From NCBI RefSeq assembly GCF_900099765.1, contig NZ_FNDX01000001.1, positions 1 through 64,000 of the forward strand: a stretch of DNA of 64,000 nt. The letters run 5' to 3'. Numbering within the stretch: the first letter of the stretch is position 1; every line of letters starts with the position of its first letter. This stretch comes from Paenibacillus typhae. Its GTDB lineage: Bacteria > Bacillota > Bacilli > Paenibacillales > Paenibacillaceae. This document shows, in pieces, positions 18,195 to 28,219 of this stretch. The notes beneath the pieces are model-generated. The model was not told the DNA's origin. It did no database searches and saw nothing but the letters and a program-made list of their open reading frames with translations. The position numbers were made by a program, and so were the translations under genes.

Positions 18195-18235
18195 TATCCT
18201 ACTGTACAGCATTTCAAACTATTTAAGGTGGTGTC

Positions 18236-21200
18236 ATGATGGCAATAAAGCAAAAATCAATCCTTGGGTTGGCGGTTGCACTGATAGTTCTGACTATCGC
18301 AGCGGTTGCCGGTGGCCTTATGGTTAAAGCCGACGGGCAGACCTGGTCGGGTGCAGCGGATACGTCATGGTACAACCCGGTTTATACAACCTTCAAGATT
18401 GATACAGAAGCCAAGCTCGCCGGGGTGGCGAAGCTCGTCAATGAAGATATTGACGCAGACGGCGGCAAGGTAAACGGCTTTAGCGGTAAAATTCTTGAGA
18501 TTGACCGCAACATGAATCTCGGTGCTTATCTTTGGGTGCCGATCGGTAACGGAGAGCATCCGTTCCGCGGAACACTGATTTCCAAAGAAGGCTCCATTCT
18601 CACCATTTCGGAAATGAAGGTGCCGTCCGGTTTGTCCTACCAGGGTCTGGTAGGCAATATGATTGACGGAACCGTTGGCGGTTTTGTGTTCTCGAACGAC
18701 GGTTCAATCAGCGTAACCACCGTCACCTACGATGTGTATGCAGGGGCTGCAGTCGGTAAAATGGCCGGCACAAGCATTGTGTACGACATTACAAACAACC
18801 TTAAGATTGCAACGGACAGTGCGCCATACCACACTTACGCCGGCGGTATCGTCGGGATGGGTGAAGGATCGGTTGCCAACTCCTTTAATAATGCCTCTAT
18901 CACAGTAAACGGCACATCTGCTGCCGGAGGGATTGTAGGCTACGGAGACGCCGGCGGTTTGAAGCTTAAAAAGGTATCAAACACCGGTGCGGTGCTTGCT
19001 AACGGCCAGGGCAGCGACTCCATCTATGCCGGAGGGATCGCAGGCCATACCATCGGCTCCGTAACTATGAATGATGAAGACACGGTTATCAGCAACAGTG
19101 CAGCCGTCACCGTAAATGGCGGTGCAACAGTATATGCAGGCGGTATTGTCGGAGGAATCGGCAACACAGCGGTATTCTCCGATTCGACGAACAACAGCGG
19201 CGCTGTCAGCATCAATGCTCCGTCAGCAACCGGCACGTATGCCGGCGGCCTTTTCGGTGCAGCGGGTGCTGTGACAAGCCCTGATTTCAGTATTGCTTTT
19301 GTCAATACGGCAACTGTAACCAATAACGGCGGAACGAATGTGCATACTGGCGGGATTGCCGGTTATGCGGCCAGTACGGTTACATGGACCAAAGAATATA
19401 CCAATGCTACAAATGTAACAGCCACAGGCTCGCAGAATATCTACACCGGCGGATTTATCGGTTACGCTGCGGGCGGGATTGTTCTTAACAACCCTGCAGT
19501 GGATGCTTACCAGAACACTGCACATATTCAGGCAAGCGGCGGAACCTCTGTTTATACAGGCGGAATCGCCGGCTATGATGCGGGCGGAAGTATTTCCAAT
19601 GCCTCCTTTACCGGTGCCATTGATGCCGTAGGCTCGGCAGATGTGTATACCGGCGGTATTGCCGGGTATGAAGCCGGCGGAAGCATCCTGTCTTCGCAGG
19701 CAGGCAATGCATCCGTTATTCCAACAATCACTTCTGACGGGACAATCGGCGGGATTGCCGGTTATCTGGACGGAACAATTAACAATGCAGTTGTAAAAAA
19801 CATCCGCCTGAAAGCAACATTAGAAGGCGGTGTAATCGGCGGGATCGCCGGTAACGCTCAAGGAACAATCAACAGTGCTTATGCCGGGGATGCCGAAAGT
19901 GCAGATTATAACAGTCTTACCATCGAGACTGCGGTGAAGAACCCCGCTGCCGGTGCAGATAATGTTACTGCGGGCGGACTTGTCGGTATCAATGACAAGG
20001 CACTGACTCTGACTAACAGCCAGGCTGCCAGAGTGGGACTGATCACTGAAAGCGGAAAAAGCGGCTACACATTGGGTACAGTAGCCGGTAACCTGAACAC
20101 GCTGGCGGTGATCGGTACATCGGAAGCACCGGTTGTAGCGAAGGATTTTGTCATTGAAATGAATGCGGACAACGGAATTGTCGGCGGTGCTGTCGGTGTC
20201 AACCGCACTTCCGCGCTTCATCTCCATGCCGAGCGTATTGAAATTAAGGCAAAGGGTGCCTCTACCCATGCCGGCGGTATTTTCGGGGAGAACCATGGTG
20301 CAGCGCCATATGTGCTTGCCGAGAACATCATCCTCAGCTCTGAAGGCGCAGATGCGCTGCTGGGCGGGGTTGCCGGTTTGAATACAGGCTCCCTTACGGA
20401 TGCAACGGCACACGCCGTAAGCATCACGGCAGGCGGAATCCGTACAGAAGCCGGCGGTATTGCCGGACGTTCGGCAGGTGCGGATGCAGCAGCTAACCGC
20501 TCCAGCATCAACACTCCGGTATTCCATGCCGGCGAGCTGGCAGTAGTTACTGTTAACGGTGCAGATGTCAAAGCCGGCGGACTTGTCGGTTATGCCCAGG
20601 CTACGGATATTGTTAATCCAGTCGTTGCAGCAACAGCGCCGGATTATGTCAACATCTCCGTTAAGGGAACAGGGGCAAGAGTCGGAGGTCTGGCCGGTGC
20701 ACTGGAGAACAGTACACTAAGCGGGGACACAACGACTGTCAACCTGGAGAATCTGCTTATTAATACTACTAAAGATGCAGCTAACGGCTATACCGGCGGA
20801 CTTGTCGGATATAACGACAAATCCAGACTGGAGCGCCTGGTCGGAAAGACGCTTAACCTGACGATCAACGGTGCAAATGCCACAACAGCGGGTATTGCCG
20901 CTTACAACCTGGGTACCAATTCAGCAGTTATTACTAACAGCTATGTAACAGCACTCAGCTTGAAGGTAAATGCAACAGCAGTCAATTCTACCATCGGGGG
21001 AATTGTGGGGCTCAACGATGCCCGCACAGGTGATCCGGTGATGAATCCGGGAACTGCAGTGAGCACTCTTCAGAACACGCGTACACTGGGCAGCATTGCG
21101 GCAACGGCCCCATCCTCCGTCCTTGGGGGAATGGTCGGCGAGAACCGCAGCCTGATTGCCAATAACAGCATTACAGACAAAATCTCGGTATCCTCCAAGG

Positions 21201-24200
21201 GCAACAACGTAACCTTTGGCGGCTTAGCCGGCCTCAACACCGGAAAGGGTACGCTTTACTACACCTATTCGAATGCCAACCTGACCATTGAAGGCGCAGG
21301 CACTCTGGCCGGAGGTCTGGTAGGGGAGAATACCGGAGCAGTTAAAGGCTCTTATATCGACATTGATCTGACCGGAAAAGCGACCGGTACAGCGGGCCAA
21401 TCTGTATTCCTGGGCGGTCTGATCGGCCGCAACAGCGCAGGTACTGTTGAGCAGTCCTACACCTCATCCAGAGTTGCCGCCAGCGGAGTGTATACGAACG
21501 TAGGCGGTCTGATCGGTGAGCTTACAGGCGGAACAGTCAAGAATTCTTATGTGGCTAAAAGTGTGGCTGCCACAGGTGATCATTCCTATGCCGGCGGCTT
21601 TATCGGCAGAATCCGGGACGGTAAAGTATCTAATGCCTATTCTGCGGCTGAGGTTTCGGCTGCTAACGGCGCCTATGCCGGCGGTTTTGCCGGACGTTAT
21701 GACAATGCCAGCAAAGAGCTTTTATACAAAACCTACTATATTAAAGATGAATCACTGAACATCAACAAGGATCTGCCGGACTTTGCCGAAGGCAACCACC
21801 GGTGGCTGAATGTTCATGTACGGCTGACTACCATTCTTTCAGCAACCCTGAAAGACAGAACCGTGTTCCCTGACTTGTCCGGCTGGGATTTCACAGGCGC
21901 ATGGAAATACGGCTCTCTGAATGCAGATTACAAATATCCTGAAGTGAACCGTGAAGCCAATACCGGCGGCGACCTCGGCAATGATGTCAACGCCAATATC
22001 AACTGGTATATGAAGGATAAGGACGCCATCGGCTTCCAGATTACTACTGAAGCTGAGCTTGCGGGTCTTGCGTCCATTGTCAACGGCACTATCGCCGGTG
22101 TGGACAAATTCAATTTCGCAGGCAGAACAATCACCATCATGAACCCGATTCATATTCAATCCAAGCAATGGGTTCCGATTGGTGATAAGGAAGAGAATGC
22201 CTTTGAAGGAACATTCATCGGCGGCAACCATCTGATTGACGGTCTGACACTGCAGCCTGTCTTCACTTACTCCGGGCTGTTCGGGGTTATAGGGGCAGAT
22301 GCAGCAGTATCCGATATTAATCTTGAGCCTTTGACTGTATCAGGTAACCAGTTCACCGGCGCTCTGGCCGGCCTTAACCTGGGTAACGTATCGAACGTGG
22401 AGCTGAAGCTGCTGAACGGCATCAAGATCAGCGGCGGAACAGTCGGAGCTGTAATCGGCAAGAACACAGGTGAAGTTTCCGGACTTCATGTCACTTTTGA
22501 CGGCGGAAGCCGGGTCGAGACTGTATACAGCGGCGGAATTGCCGGTGGTATCATCGGTGATAACACCTCTGATCTGACCGCGGGAACCTACTCCGTTACT
22601 GCTATCGACGGCAGCATCGGCAGCTCTGCGGATCAGGCTGTAATCGGCGGAGTTGTAGGTGTGCAGACCGGTGATGTAACCGGACTGAAGTCCGAGGTGA
22701 GCTCGAAACTGCAGGTTGCCTCCTCCGGAATGGAGAGCATTACCGGCGGACTATTCGGTTCTTATACTGCAGGAACAGCTAGCGGGCTGGAAGTGAACTT
22801 CACTGACGGAGCACTGCAGGCAAGCGGCCTCGACTCCATTCTGGGCGGTGTTATCGGACATGCCGAGGCAGGTACGGTGCTTAATAATATTACCGTTGCC
22901 GGAACAGGAGACGGAGTCCAGCTGACAGGCAATGGTATAGTGGGTGCAGCAGTAGGTGTTAAGGAAGGCACTCTCGGGGGCATGAAGCTTAAGGCTCTGG
23001 CTGCCAGCAGCAGTACTTTTGACCTTGACCATGTAACTGTAAATAAGATTACGCTGGCTACTGCTGCAGATTCTCTGAATGCAGTAATCGGCGGTATTGC
23101 CGGACAATTTATAAATGCAGCAATGAACGACAGCTCATTTGCAGGCACAATACAGGCTTCCGGTGAAACGGTCGCTGCCGGTGGTATTGCCGGTCAAGCT
23201 GACAATAGCATCCTTTACAATGTGGATGCAGCACCAGTAATTAACGCAGCTGCCAAGACAGGTGAGGCAGCAGGCGGTATTGCCGGACTCCTCTCCAGCA
23301 GTGATATTAATGAGGGCTTTGATTTCGGTAAGCCTTATCCGTTATACCGGGGCATCTACCTTGCCAATGTTCATAACGGAATTGTAACTGTTAGCGGTAC
23401 AGGTCATGTAATGGATCTGTATGCGGGCGGTGTTGCCGGACGCAATAACGACGCTTCGGTTTACCGTTCCAGCTCGCAGGCAGAACTTAACGTCAGCGGC
23501 GGTAAAACAGTAAATCTCGGCGGTATCGCAGGCTACAGCAACGGTATTATTGTGGATGCCTACGCGGCCAACAGCCTGAAGGCTGATGACAGCAGTGTCT
23601 ACAATGTCGGCGGTATTGTCGGTCTGGGAGCTGACGGCGAGATTCATTACAGTGAAGCAGCAGCGCCTGCCGGACAGGCAATTACAGTAGGGACTGCTTT
23701 GACACTGGAGAATTCCTTGCCGGCAACACGTACCGGCGGAGCTGTGGGTATGGGGGATCACATCAAGATCACTTACTCCCATGCGGACATTCCGGTCAAT
23801 ATTAATGATACCAATAAAGACAACACCATTTATGCAGGCGGCTTCGCCGGGCTGCTCGGTGATACCGATGTGCGCGAAGGACAGATTACGCACTCCTACG
23901 CCACAGGTGCACTGAATGTCAGCGGAAGACTGGGATCTTATGTCGGCGGCTTCGCCGGTTCAGTTGACCACTACAGCATTAGTAGTTCCTATGCATCAGG
24001 TGATGTGGCGAACACCGCACTTGATACACGTACAGGCGGTTTTGCGGCAGCTGTAGAAAGAAATGCCGGCATCAGCAGCTCCTATGCACTGCAGGCGACA
24101 ATTACTACAACAGGAATTAAATCCGCAACCCGTTCCTTTACAGGCGGCTTTGCCGGATACAATGACGGTACCCTGAGCAATGTTTATGCTAATGTGCCGG

Positions 24201-26929
24201 CCATTACGGCGAGCGCACCGGGAGCTGATTTCCAGCAGGGCGCACTTGTCGGCTACAATTTCCGTGACGGTAAAATCAATAGTTCGAGTTATGTAGGCAC
24301 ATTGGCAGCGGTAGGCAAAAATGCCGGTGCTGCAGTTAGCGCTGTGAAACTGGCGCCAGAAGAGGCGCTGAACCCGCTGGCTTCAGGTGCCTGGAACATT
24401 GATTATGATACATCCTTCATGGATAACGCCGCAGAGGGTGTCATTACACTGAATTCTGCAGAGCAGTTAACCGGAGCAGTCCTGCTCTACAATGAGACTG
24501 GTTTGGACTATTACGTTCTTTACAACAGAACGGCTACTGAAAAGCCGGAATACACAACCATCAATCTTGCTGCCGATGTTGATCTGGAAGGCAAGCCATG
24601 GGTTCCTTTCAGCAGCCTGGCGGGAACATTTGACGGCCAGGGTCACACAGTGTCGGGCCTGGAAATAACCTCGGCAGATCAGACCTATCTTGGATTTGTG
24701 ACCGAGAATTTCGGTACCATTACGAATGTGAACTTTGCCGGTGTTAAAGCTTCCGGTAAAAATGCCGGAGCTGCTGCCGGAATTAACCGCAGTACCGGGA
24801 TCATCACCGGTGTTACCATTAGCGGTGCCCTTCAGGGTACTGAAGCTGCGGGCAGTGCGGCAGCGGTCAACGAAGGAACAATCAGCAAGGTTAATGCTGT
24901 TAACCTGACTGTATCAGGTCCGGGACGGATTGGCGGAATTACCGGCGTGAACGCAGGTACAATTACGGCTTCCAGCTCGGGCGGTGGCATCAGCGGGAAC
25001 GGTCAGGCAGCAGGCGGAATCACCGGCCAGAATGCGCCTGCAGGTGTAATCTCTGACTCCGTTTCTTACGCAGATGTGAATACAGCAGCAGCAGAAGCGG
25101 TTTCCGGCGGTATCGCCGGAACCAACAGCGGCAGCATCAATAACAGTTATGCTGCAGGAAGAATCTCTGCAGAGGGTACACAGAAGGCATGGAGCGGCGG
25201 TATTGCCGGTTATGCGGCGGAAGGTACCATTGCATCTTCCCTGAGTACCGGTGAGGTTAGAGCTGCTGTCAATGGTGTGATTGCACCAGGACAAGCGTTC
25301 TTCGGCGGCATTGCCGGACAGAAGGCGAACGAAGCTTCTATCAGCAGTTCTGTATTCAATGCACAAATGCTCAAAGTGAATGTGGCTTACTTTGATGCTG
25401 AAGGCAAAGCTGTAACCGGCATTGTGGGCACCTCTAGTGTCACAGGACTTAAAGCGTCTGAACTGGTTAACGGAACGCTTCCTTCAGGTCTTACAGCAGC
25501 AGGACATTGGACAGTGCATAACGGCTACTACCCAGGACTCACTGCTTTTGAAGGGACGAGGGAAGGAATGCTCAGTACAGCTGCAGTTATCCTGAGCCCG
25601 CAGGACCTGATTAACCGGGTAGCCTCCGGCTTTGCACTGAAAGGTGCAGACGGGGTGAACTGGAGTGCAGATCCGGCAGCCGTTGTCCTGAACGGGACGA
25701 CTGGCACACTTAGAGATGGGACCGCCACTAAACTGACGGTATCCGCTCAAGGACTAAGCAGAAGCATCATGATCAATGAGCCTGCAGTGAAATACCCGGC
25801 AACAGCTGCGGCACCGAAGCTGCTGTCTGATGCCAAGGACAAGATTATTACAGCCGAGACATCCGTCGTCCTGGGAACAGATGAGCCAGGCGGCAATATT
25901 TATTACACTTTGGATGGCAGCACGCCTAATGAAACATCCTTGCTGTACACTGCACCGATTGTCCTGAAGAACGCAACAACCGTTAAGGCTGTTACAATCG
26001 TTCAGGGCAAAGAATACAGCAATGTATGGACAGCCACATGGACGCTTCCTACCGGCGGTAATTACGGCGGCGGCGGATTCTTCCTTCCTCCTGTCAAGGA
26101 GCCTGCCATCACCGCAGTCACCAGCAACGCAAGCATTAACGGTGACAGCGAGGCTCCGGTGAAGGTTGCCAAGAACAGCAAGCTGAAGCTGAATGCGCCT
26201 GAAGGGCAAGTCATCTATTACACGCTTGACGGCAGCACACCGACGGTGAACAGCACGAAATATACCGGAGAGCTTCTCATTACTGGTAACATGACGATCA
26301 AAATGATCACCGATCAGGATGATACAGTTATCACTATCGAGTACGCGGTTGAAAATGCCAAGTACAGCCTGAAGGGCACAGCGGACGAGACCAAGTACAT
26401 GACTGCCTATGCAGACGGTACGTTCAAACCAAGCACAGCGATTACCAGATATGAGCTGATCACTGCCCTGGCGCCGCTGCTTGATATGGAGAATGTTAAT
26501 GTAGGGAATCTGTTCAACGATGTAACAGCTGAGCATGAAGCGCTGACGGCATTCTTTGCTTCGGCAGGCATCATTGAGGGATATCCTGACGGCGGATTTG
26601 GCGGTACAAAAGGCTTGACAAGAGCCGAGTTTGCGAAGATTATGACTACAGTGCTTAATCTGGATATCAAGACTGCCGGCATTACTAAACAGTCTGATCT
26701 GAAGGGCCACTGGTCCGAGCAGTATGTGAACGCCCTGTCCAGAGCAGGGTATGTGCAAGGCTTCCCTGACGGAACCTTCAAACCGAACGCGCCGATTACA
26801 CGTGCGGAGGCAGTTGTAATGATCAACCGGATCGTCGGCACGAAGAAGCTGACTGTAACGGCTGTGAAGTACAAGGATCTTCCGGCCACCCACTGGGCGT
26901 TCAAGGATATCATGTCAGTAGTGCAATAA
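18236..26929 (+). CDS. Giant SLH-anchored protein with GLUG-type repeats
   Basis: The 2897-aa exported protein starts at ATG 18236 after AAGGTGGTG. The signal sequence is residues 1-33. From about residue 180 to 2380 it consists of dozens of short repeats around 'GGIAGY', 'GGLVG' and 'GGFAG', spaced 25-50 residues, the GLUG-type pattern of beta-helical adhesins. Two chitobiase C-terminal-like beta-sandwich domains follow ('IYYTLDGSTPNETSLLYTAPI', near residue 2560, and 'IYYTLDGSTPTVNSTKYTGEL', near residue 2665), separated by a Gly-rich 'NYGGGGFF' linker. About three SLH motifs end the protein (residues about 2715-2897, 'YPDGGFGG', 'FPDGTFKPNAPITRAEA'). It is a wall-anchored, probably adhesive protein. 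The repeats make it prone to recombination. Confidence 0.88.
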   Translation: MMAIKQKSILGLAVALIVLTIAAVAGGLMVKADGQTWSGAADTSWYNPVYTTFKIDTEAKLAGVAKLVNEDIDADGGKVNGFSGKILEIDRNMNLGAYLWVPIGNGEHPFRGTLISKEGSILTISEMKVPSGLSYQGLVGNMIDGTVGGFVFSNDGSISVTTVTYDVYAGAAVGKMAGTSIVYDITNNLKIATDSAPYHTYAGGIVGMGEGSVANSFNNASITVNGTSAAGGIVGYGDAGGLKLKKVSNTGAVLANGQGSDSIYAGGIAGHTIGSVTMNDEDTVISNSAAVTVNGGATVYAGGIVGGIGNTAVFSDSTNNSGAVSINAPSATGTYAGGLFGAAGAVTSPDFSIAFVNTATVTNNGGTNVHTGGIAGYAASTVTWTKEYTNATNVTATGSQNIYTGGFIGYAAGGIVLNNPAVDAYQNTAHIQASGGTSVYTGGIAGYDAGGSISNASFTGAIDAVGSADVYTGGIAGYEAGGSILSSQAGNASVIPTITSDGTIGGIAGYLDGTINNAVVKNIRLKATLEGGVIGGIAGNAQGTINSAYAGDAESADYNSLTIETAVKNPAAGADNVTAGGLVGINDKALTLTNSQAARVGLITESGKSGYTLGTVAGNLNTLAVIGTSEAPVVAKDFVIEMNADNGIVGGAVGVNRTSALHLHAERIEIKAKGASTHAGGIFGENHGAAPYVLAENIILSSEGADALLGGVAGLNTGSLTDATAHAVSITAGGIRTEAGGIAGRSAGADAAANRSSINTPVFHAGELAVVTVNGADVKAGGLVGYAQATDIVNPVVAATAPDYVNISVKGTGARVGGLAGALENSTLSGDTTTVNLENLLINTTKDAANGYTGGLVGYNDKSRLERLVGKTLNLTINGANATTAGIAAYNLGTNSAVITNSYVTALSLKVNATAVNSTIGGIVGLNDARTGDPVMNPGTAVSTLQNTRTLGSIAATAPSSVLGGMVGENRSLIANNSITDKISVSSKGNNVTFGGLAGLNTGKGTLYYTYSNANLTIEGAGTLAGGLVGENTGAVKGSYIDIDLTGKATGTAGQSVFLGGLIGRNSAGTVEQSYTSSRVAASGVYTNVGGLIGELTGGTVKNSYVAKSVAATGDHSYAGGFIGRIRDGKVSNAYSAAEVSAANGAYAGGFAGRYDNASKELLYKTYYIKDESLNINKDLPDFAEGNHRWLNVHVRLTTILSATLKDRTVFPDLSGWDFTGAWKYGSLNADYKYPEVNREANTGGDLGNDVNANINWYMKDKDAIGFQITTEAELAGLASIVNGTIAGVDKFNFAGRTITIMNPIHIQSKQWVPIGDKEENAFEGTFIGGNHLIDGLTLQPVFTYSGLFGVIGADAAVSDINLEPLTVSGNQFTGALAGLNLGNVSNVELKLLNGIKISGGTVGAVIGKNTGEVSGLHVTFDGGSRVETVYSGGIAGGIIGDNTSDLTAGTYSVTAIDGSIGSSADQAVIGGVVGVQTGDVTGLKSEVSSKLQVASSGMESITGGLFGSYTAGTASGLEVNFTDGALQASGLDSILGGVIGHAEAGTVLNNITVAGTGDGVQLTGNGIVGAAVGVKEGTLGGMKLKALAASSSTFDLDHVTVNKITLATAADSLNAVIGGIAGQFINAAMNDSSFAGTIQASGETVAAGGIAGQADNSILYNVDAAPVINAAAKTGEAAGGIAGLLSSSDINEGFDFGKPYPLYRGIYLANVHNGIVTVSGTGHVMDLYAGGVAGRNNDASVYRSSSQAELNVSGGKTVNLGGIAGYSNGIIVDAYAANSLKADDSSVYNVGGIVGLGADGEIHYSEAAAPAGQAITVGTALTLENSLPATRTGGAVGMGDHIKITYSHADIPVNINDTNKDNTIYAGGFAGLLGDTDVREGQITHSYATGALNVSGRLGSYVGGFAGSVDHYSISSSYASGDVANTALDTRTGGFAAAVERNAGISSSYALQATITTTGIKSATRSFTGGFAGYNDGTLSNVYANVPAITASAPGADFQQGALVGYNFRDGKINSSSYVGTLAAVGKNAGAAVSAVKLAPEEALNPLASGAWNIDYDTSFMDNAAEGVITLNSAEQLTGAVLLYNETGLDYYVLYNRTATEKPEYTTINLAADVDLEGKPWVPFSSLAGTFDGQGHTVSGLEITSADQTYLGFVTENFGTITNVNFAGVKASGKNAGAAAGINRSTGIITGVTISGALQGTEAAGSAAAVNEGTISKVNAVNLTVSGPGRIGGITGVNAGTITASSSGGGISGNGQAAGGITGQNAPAGVISDSVSYADVNTAAAEAVSGGIAGTNSGSINNSYAAGRISAEGTQKAWSGGIAGYAAEGTIASSLSTGEVRAAVNGVIAPGQAFFGGIAGQKANEASISSSVFNAQMLKVNVAYFDAEGKAVTGIVGTSSVTGLKASELVNGTLPSGLTAAGHWTVHNGYYPGLTAFEGTREGMLSTAAVILSPQDLINRVASGFALKGADGVNWSADPAAVVLNGTTGTLRDGTATKLTVSAQGLSRSIMINEPAVKYPATAAAPKLLSDAKDKIITAETSVVLGTDEPGGNIYYTLDGSTPNETSLLYTAPIVLKNATTVKAVTIVQGKEYSNVWTATWTLPTGGNYGGGGFFLPPVKEPAITAVTSNASINGDSEAPVKVAKNSKLKLNAPEGQVIYYTLDGSTPTVNSTKYTGELLITGNMTIKMITDQDDTVITIEYAVENAKYSLKGTADETKYMTAYADGTFKPSTAITRYELITALAPLLDMENVNVGNLFNDVTAEHEALTAFFASAGIIEGYPDGGFGGTKGLTRAEFAKIMTTVLNLDIKTAGITKQSDLKGHWSEQYVNALSRAGYVQGFPDGTFKPNAPITRAEAVVMINRIVGTKKLTVTAVKYKDLPATHWAFKDIMSVVQ

Positions 26930-26951
26930 ACGATAAAGGAATGATTAGCGG

Positions 26952-27641
26952 ATGAAAAAACAGCTGGCGTATCTTTGCATTATAGTATCCCTGTTGACTG
27001 CAGCGTTCTTTTACAATGGTACTACCAGTGCCGATACGCCGGTTGTCAACAACGCTGAACAAACCTATCAGCTCGCAGAAAAAGCGATGTTCTATCTGCG
27101 GGTGCTGAAAAGCGACGGAACGGCAAGTGCTACGGGTACAGGAATTATCCTGTCCCCCGGCGGCACTGCGGTCACTGCGTACCATGTTGTAAAGGGTGCG
27201 GAGCGGATGGAAGGGGTAATGGCAGACGGGACTGTAATCAGTCCTGTCAAAGTTACCAAGTACGATGAGCTCAAGGATGTAGCGGTGCTGGAGCTGCCTT
27301 CGCCTGCGGCGATGAAGATAAAGGACAATGCCTATTCTTATCTTCAGGTGCGCAAGAATGTGGTTAAACACGGCGAGACAGTATTCGCACTGGGATATCC
27401 GCTAAAGAATACTAATATTATTACCGAGGGCATCGTCAACACGCCTGCAGCTGAGATTAACGGCCGCAGCAGAATTCTGACCTCGGCACAGATCGCAAGC
27501 GGAATGTCCGGGGGGCCTCTGATGGATGCGCACGGCCAGCTGGCCGGAGTGATTTCCGGTTCCCTCAGAACGATGAATAATATTCATCTGATCATTAACA
27601 ATGATGATCTCCGCAGTCTGCTGCCGGCGGCGCTGAAATAA
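26952..27641 (+). CDS. Secreted trypsin-like serine protease (S1C/HtrA-type fold)
   Basis: The 229-aa protein has an N-terminal signal or anchor helix (residues 7-26) and the catalytic triad of trypsin-like proteases: His in 'VTAYHVV' (about residue 77), Asp in 'LKDVAVLEL' (about 109) and Ser in 'GMSGGPL' (about 186). It has no PDZ domain, unlike full HtrA. The gene starts 22 bases after the giant SLH gene, preceded by a short ribosome site, and is the last member of that operon. This context suggests it acts outside the cell on the giant surface proteins (processing or quality control), but that substrate is inferred only from operon position. Confidence 0.85.
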   Translation: MKKQLAYLCIIVSLLTAAFFYNGTTSADTPVVNNAEQTYQLAEKAMFYLRVLKSDGTASATGTGIILSPGGTAVTAYHVVKGAERMEGVMADGTVISPVKVTKYDELKDVAVLELPSPAAMKIKDNAYSYLQVRKNVVKHGETVFALGYPLKNTNIITEGIVNTPAAEINGRSRILTSAQIASGMSGGPLMDAHGQLAGVISGSLRTMNNIHLIINNDDLRSLLPAALK

Positions 27642-27700
27642 GGCGCATTGCGCCTGCAGCCCAGGTCATGCAGAAGTAGAGGCGGGTAAACTTCAATCAC

Positions 27701-27750
27701 GGCTGTCCCGGGACGTCTGTTTGACAGGCGCCAAGGGCAGCTCTTTTTTT
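27701..27750 (+). terminator. Terminator of the surface-protein operon
   Basis: GGCTGTCCC (27701-27709) pairs with GGGCAGCTC (27735-27743) with a small bulge, plus an inner GTCTGT/ACAGGC stem, followed by a run of T residues to 27750. Confidence 0.75.
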
Positions 27751-27782
27751 AAACCCAATTCCTGGTGAAAGGCGGGAGAGAA

Positions 27783-28154
27783 ATGATTAGGGCGTTTTTG
27801 CTGGATGTGAATCAGGAGGATCTCTATAAGCTGGCTGCCATGCTGCACAGGTCAGGAAAAGTCGCTGTGATCGGGATGTCTTCTCATCCGCAGAGCGCTC
27901 TGGAACAGATTGCCGGGCTGCAGCCGGATGTTCTGTTTCTCGATCTTCAGCTCCATGGCCTGCAGGGGGTACTGGTGGCAGAGCAGATTAAGCAGCAGCT
28001 GCCGGCCATTCAGATCGTGGTTACGACGGGAAGTAAACAGCATGCGCTTTGGGCTTTTGACCAGGCTATTGTGGACTATCTATTAAAACCGTTTGAAGAG
28101 GAAAGGCTGTGCCAGTCCCTGGAACGGCTGCGTAAAGGCAGTGATGCGGTATAG
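27783..28154 (+). CDS. Stand-alone response-regulator receiver domain protein
   Basis: The 123-aa protein is a single CheY-like receiver domain. It has the acidic pocket remnant 'LLDVNQED' after strand 1, the phospho-acceptor Asp in 'DVLFLDLQLHG' and the conserved Lys in 'YLLKPFEEE'. No LytTR, HTH or other output domain follows before the stop. I chose ATG 27783 (ribosome site GGCGGGAGAG) over GTG 27765, which has none. Without an output domain it may act by protein-protein contact, like CheY or Spo0F. A cognate kinase is not adjacent, since the hybrid kinase at 47818 is far away. Confidence 0.8.
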   Translation: MIRAFLLDVNQEDLYKLAAMLHRSGKVAVIGMSSHPQSALEQIAGLQPDVLFLDLQLHGLQGVLVAEQIKQQLPAIQIVVTTGSKQHALWAFDQAIVDYLLKPFEEERLCQSLERLRKGSDAV

Positions 28155-28175
28155 GATGCCGGATTGCCCCCCCTG

Positions 28176-28184
28176 TGATACAAT
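28176..28184 (+). promoter_or_regulatory. Probable extended -10 of the PatB-like gene
   Basis: TGATACAAT at 28176-28184 is an extended -10, within a longer string (ctgtgatacaata) also seen before dgk at 2108-2120. The start codon is 36 bases downstream. Confidence 0.4.
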
Positions 28185-28219
28185 AATCTGAAAAGCCTAA
28201 AAGATAGGGGATTGAAGGA

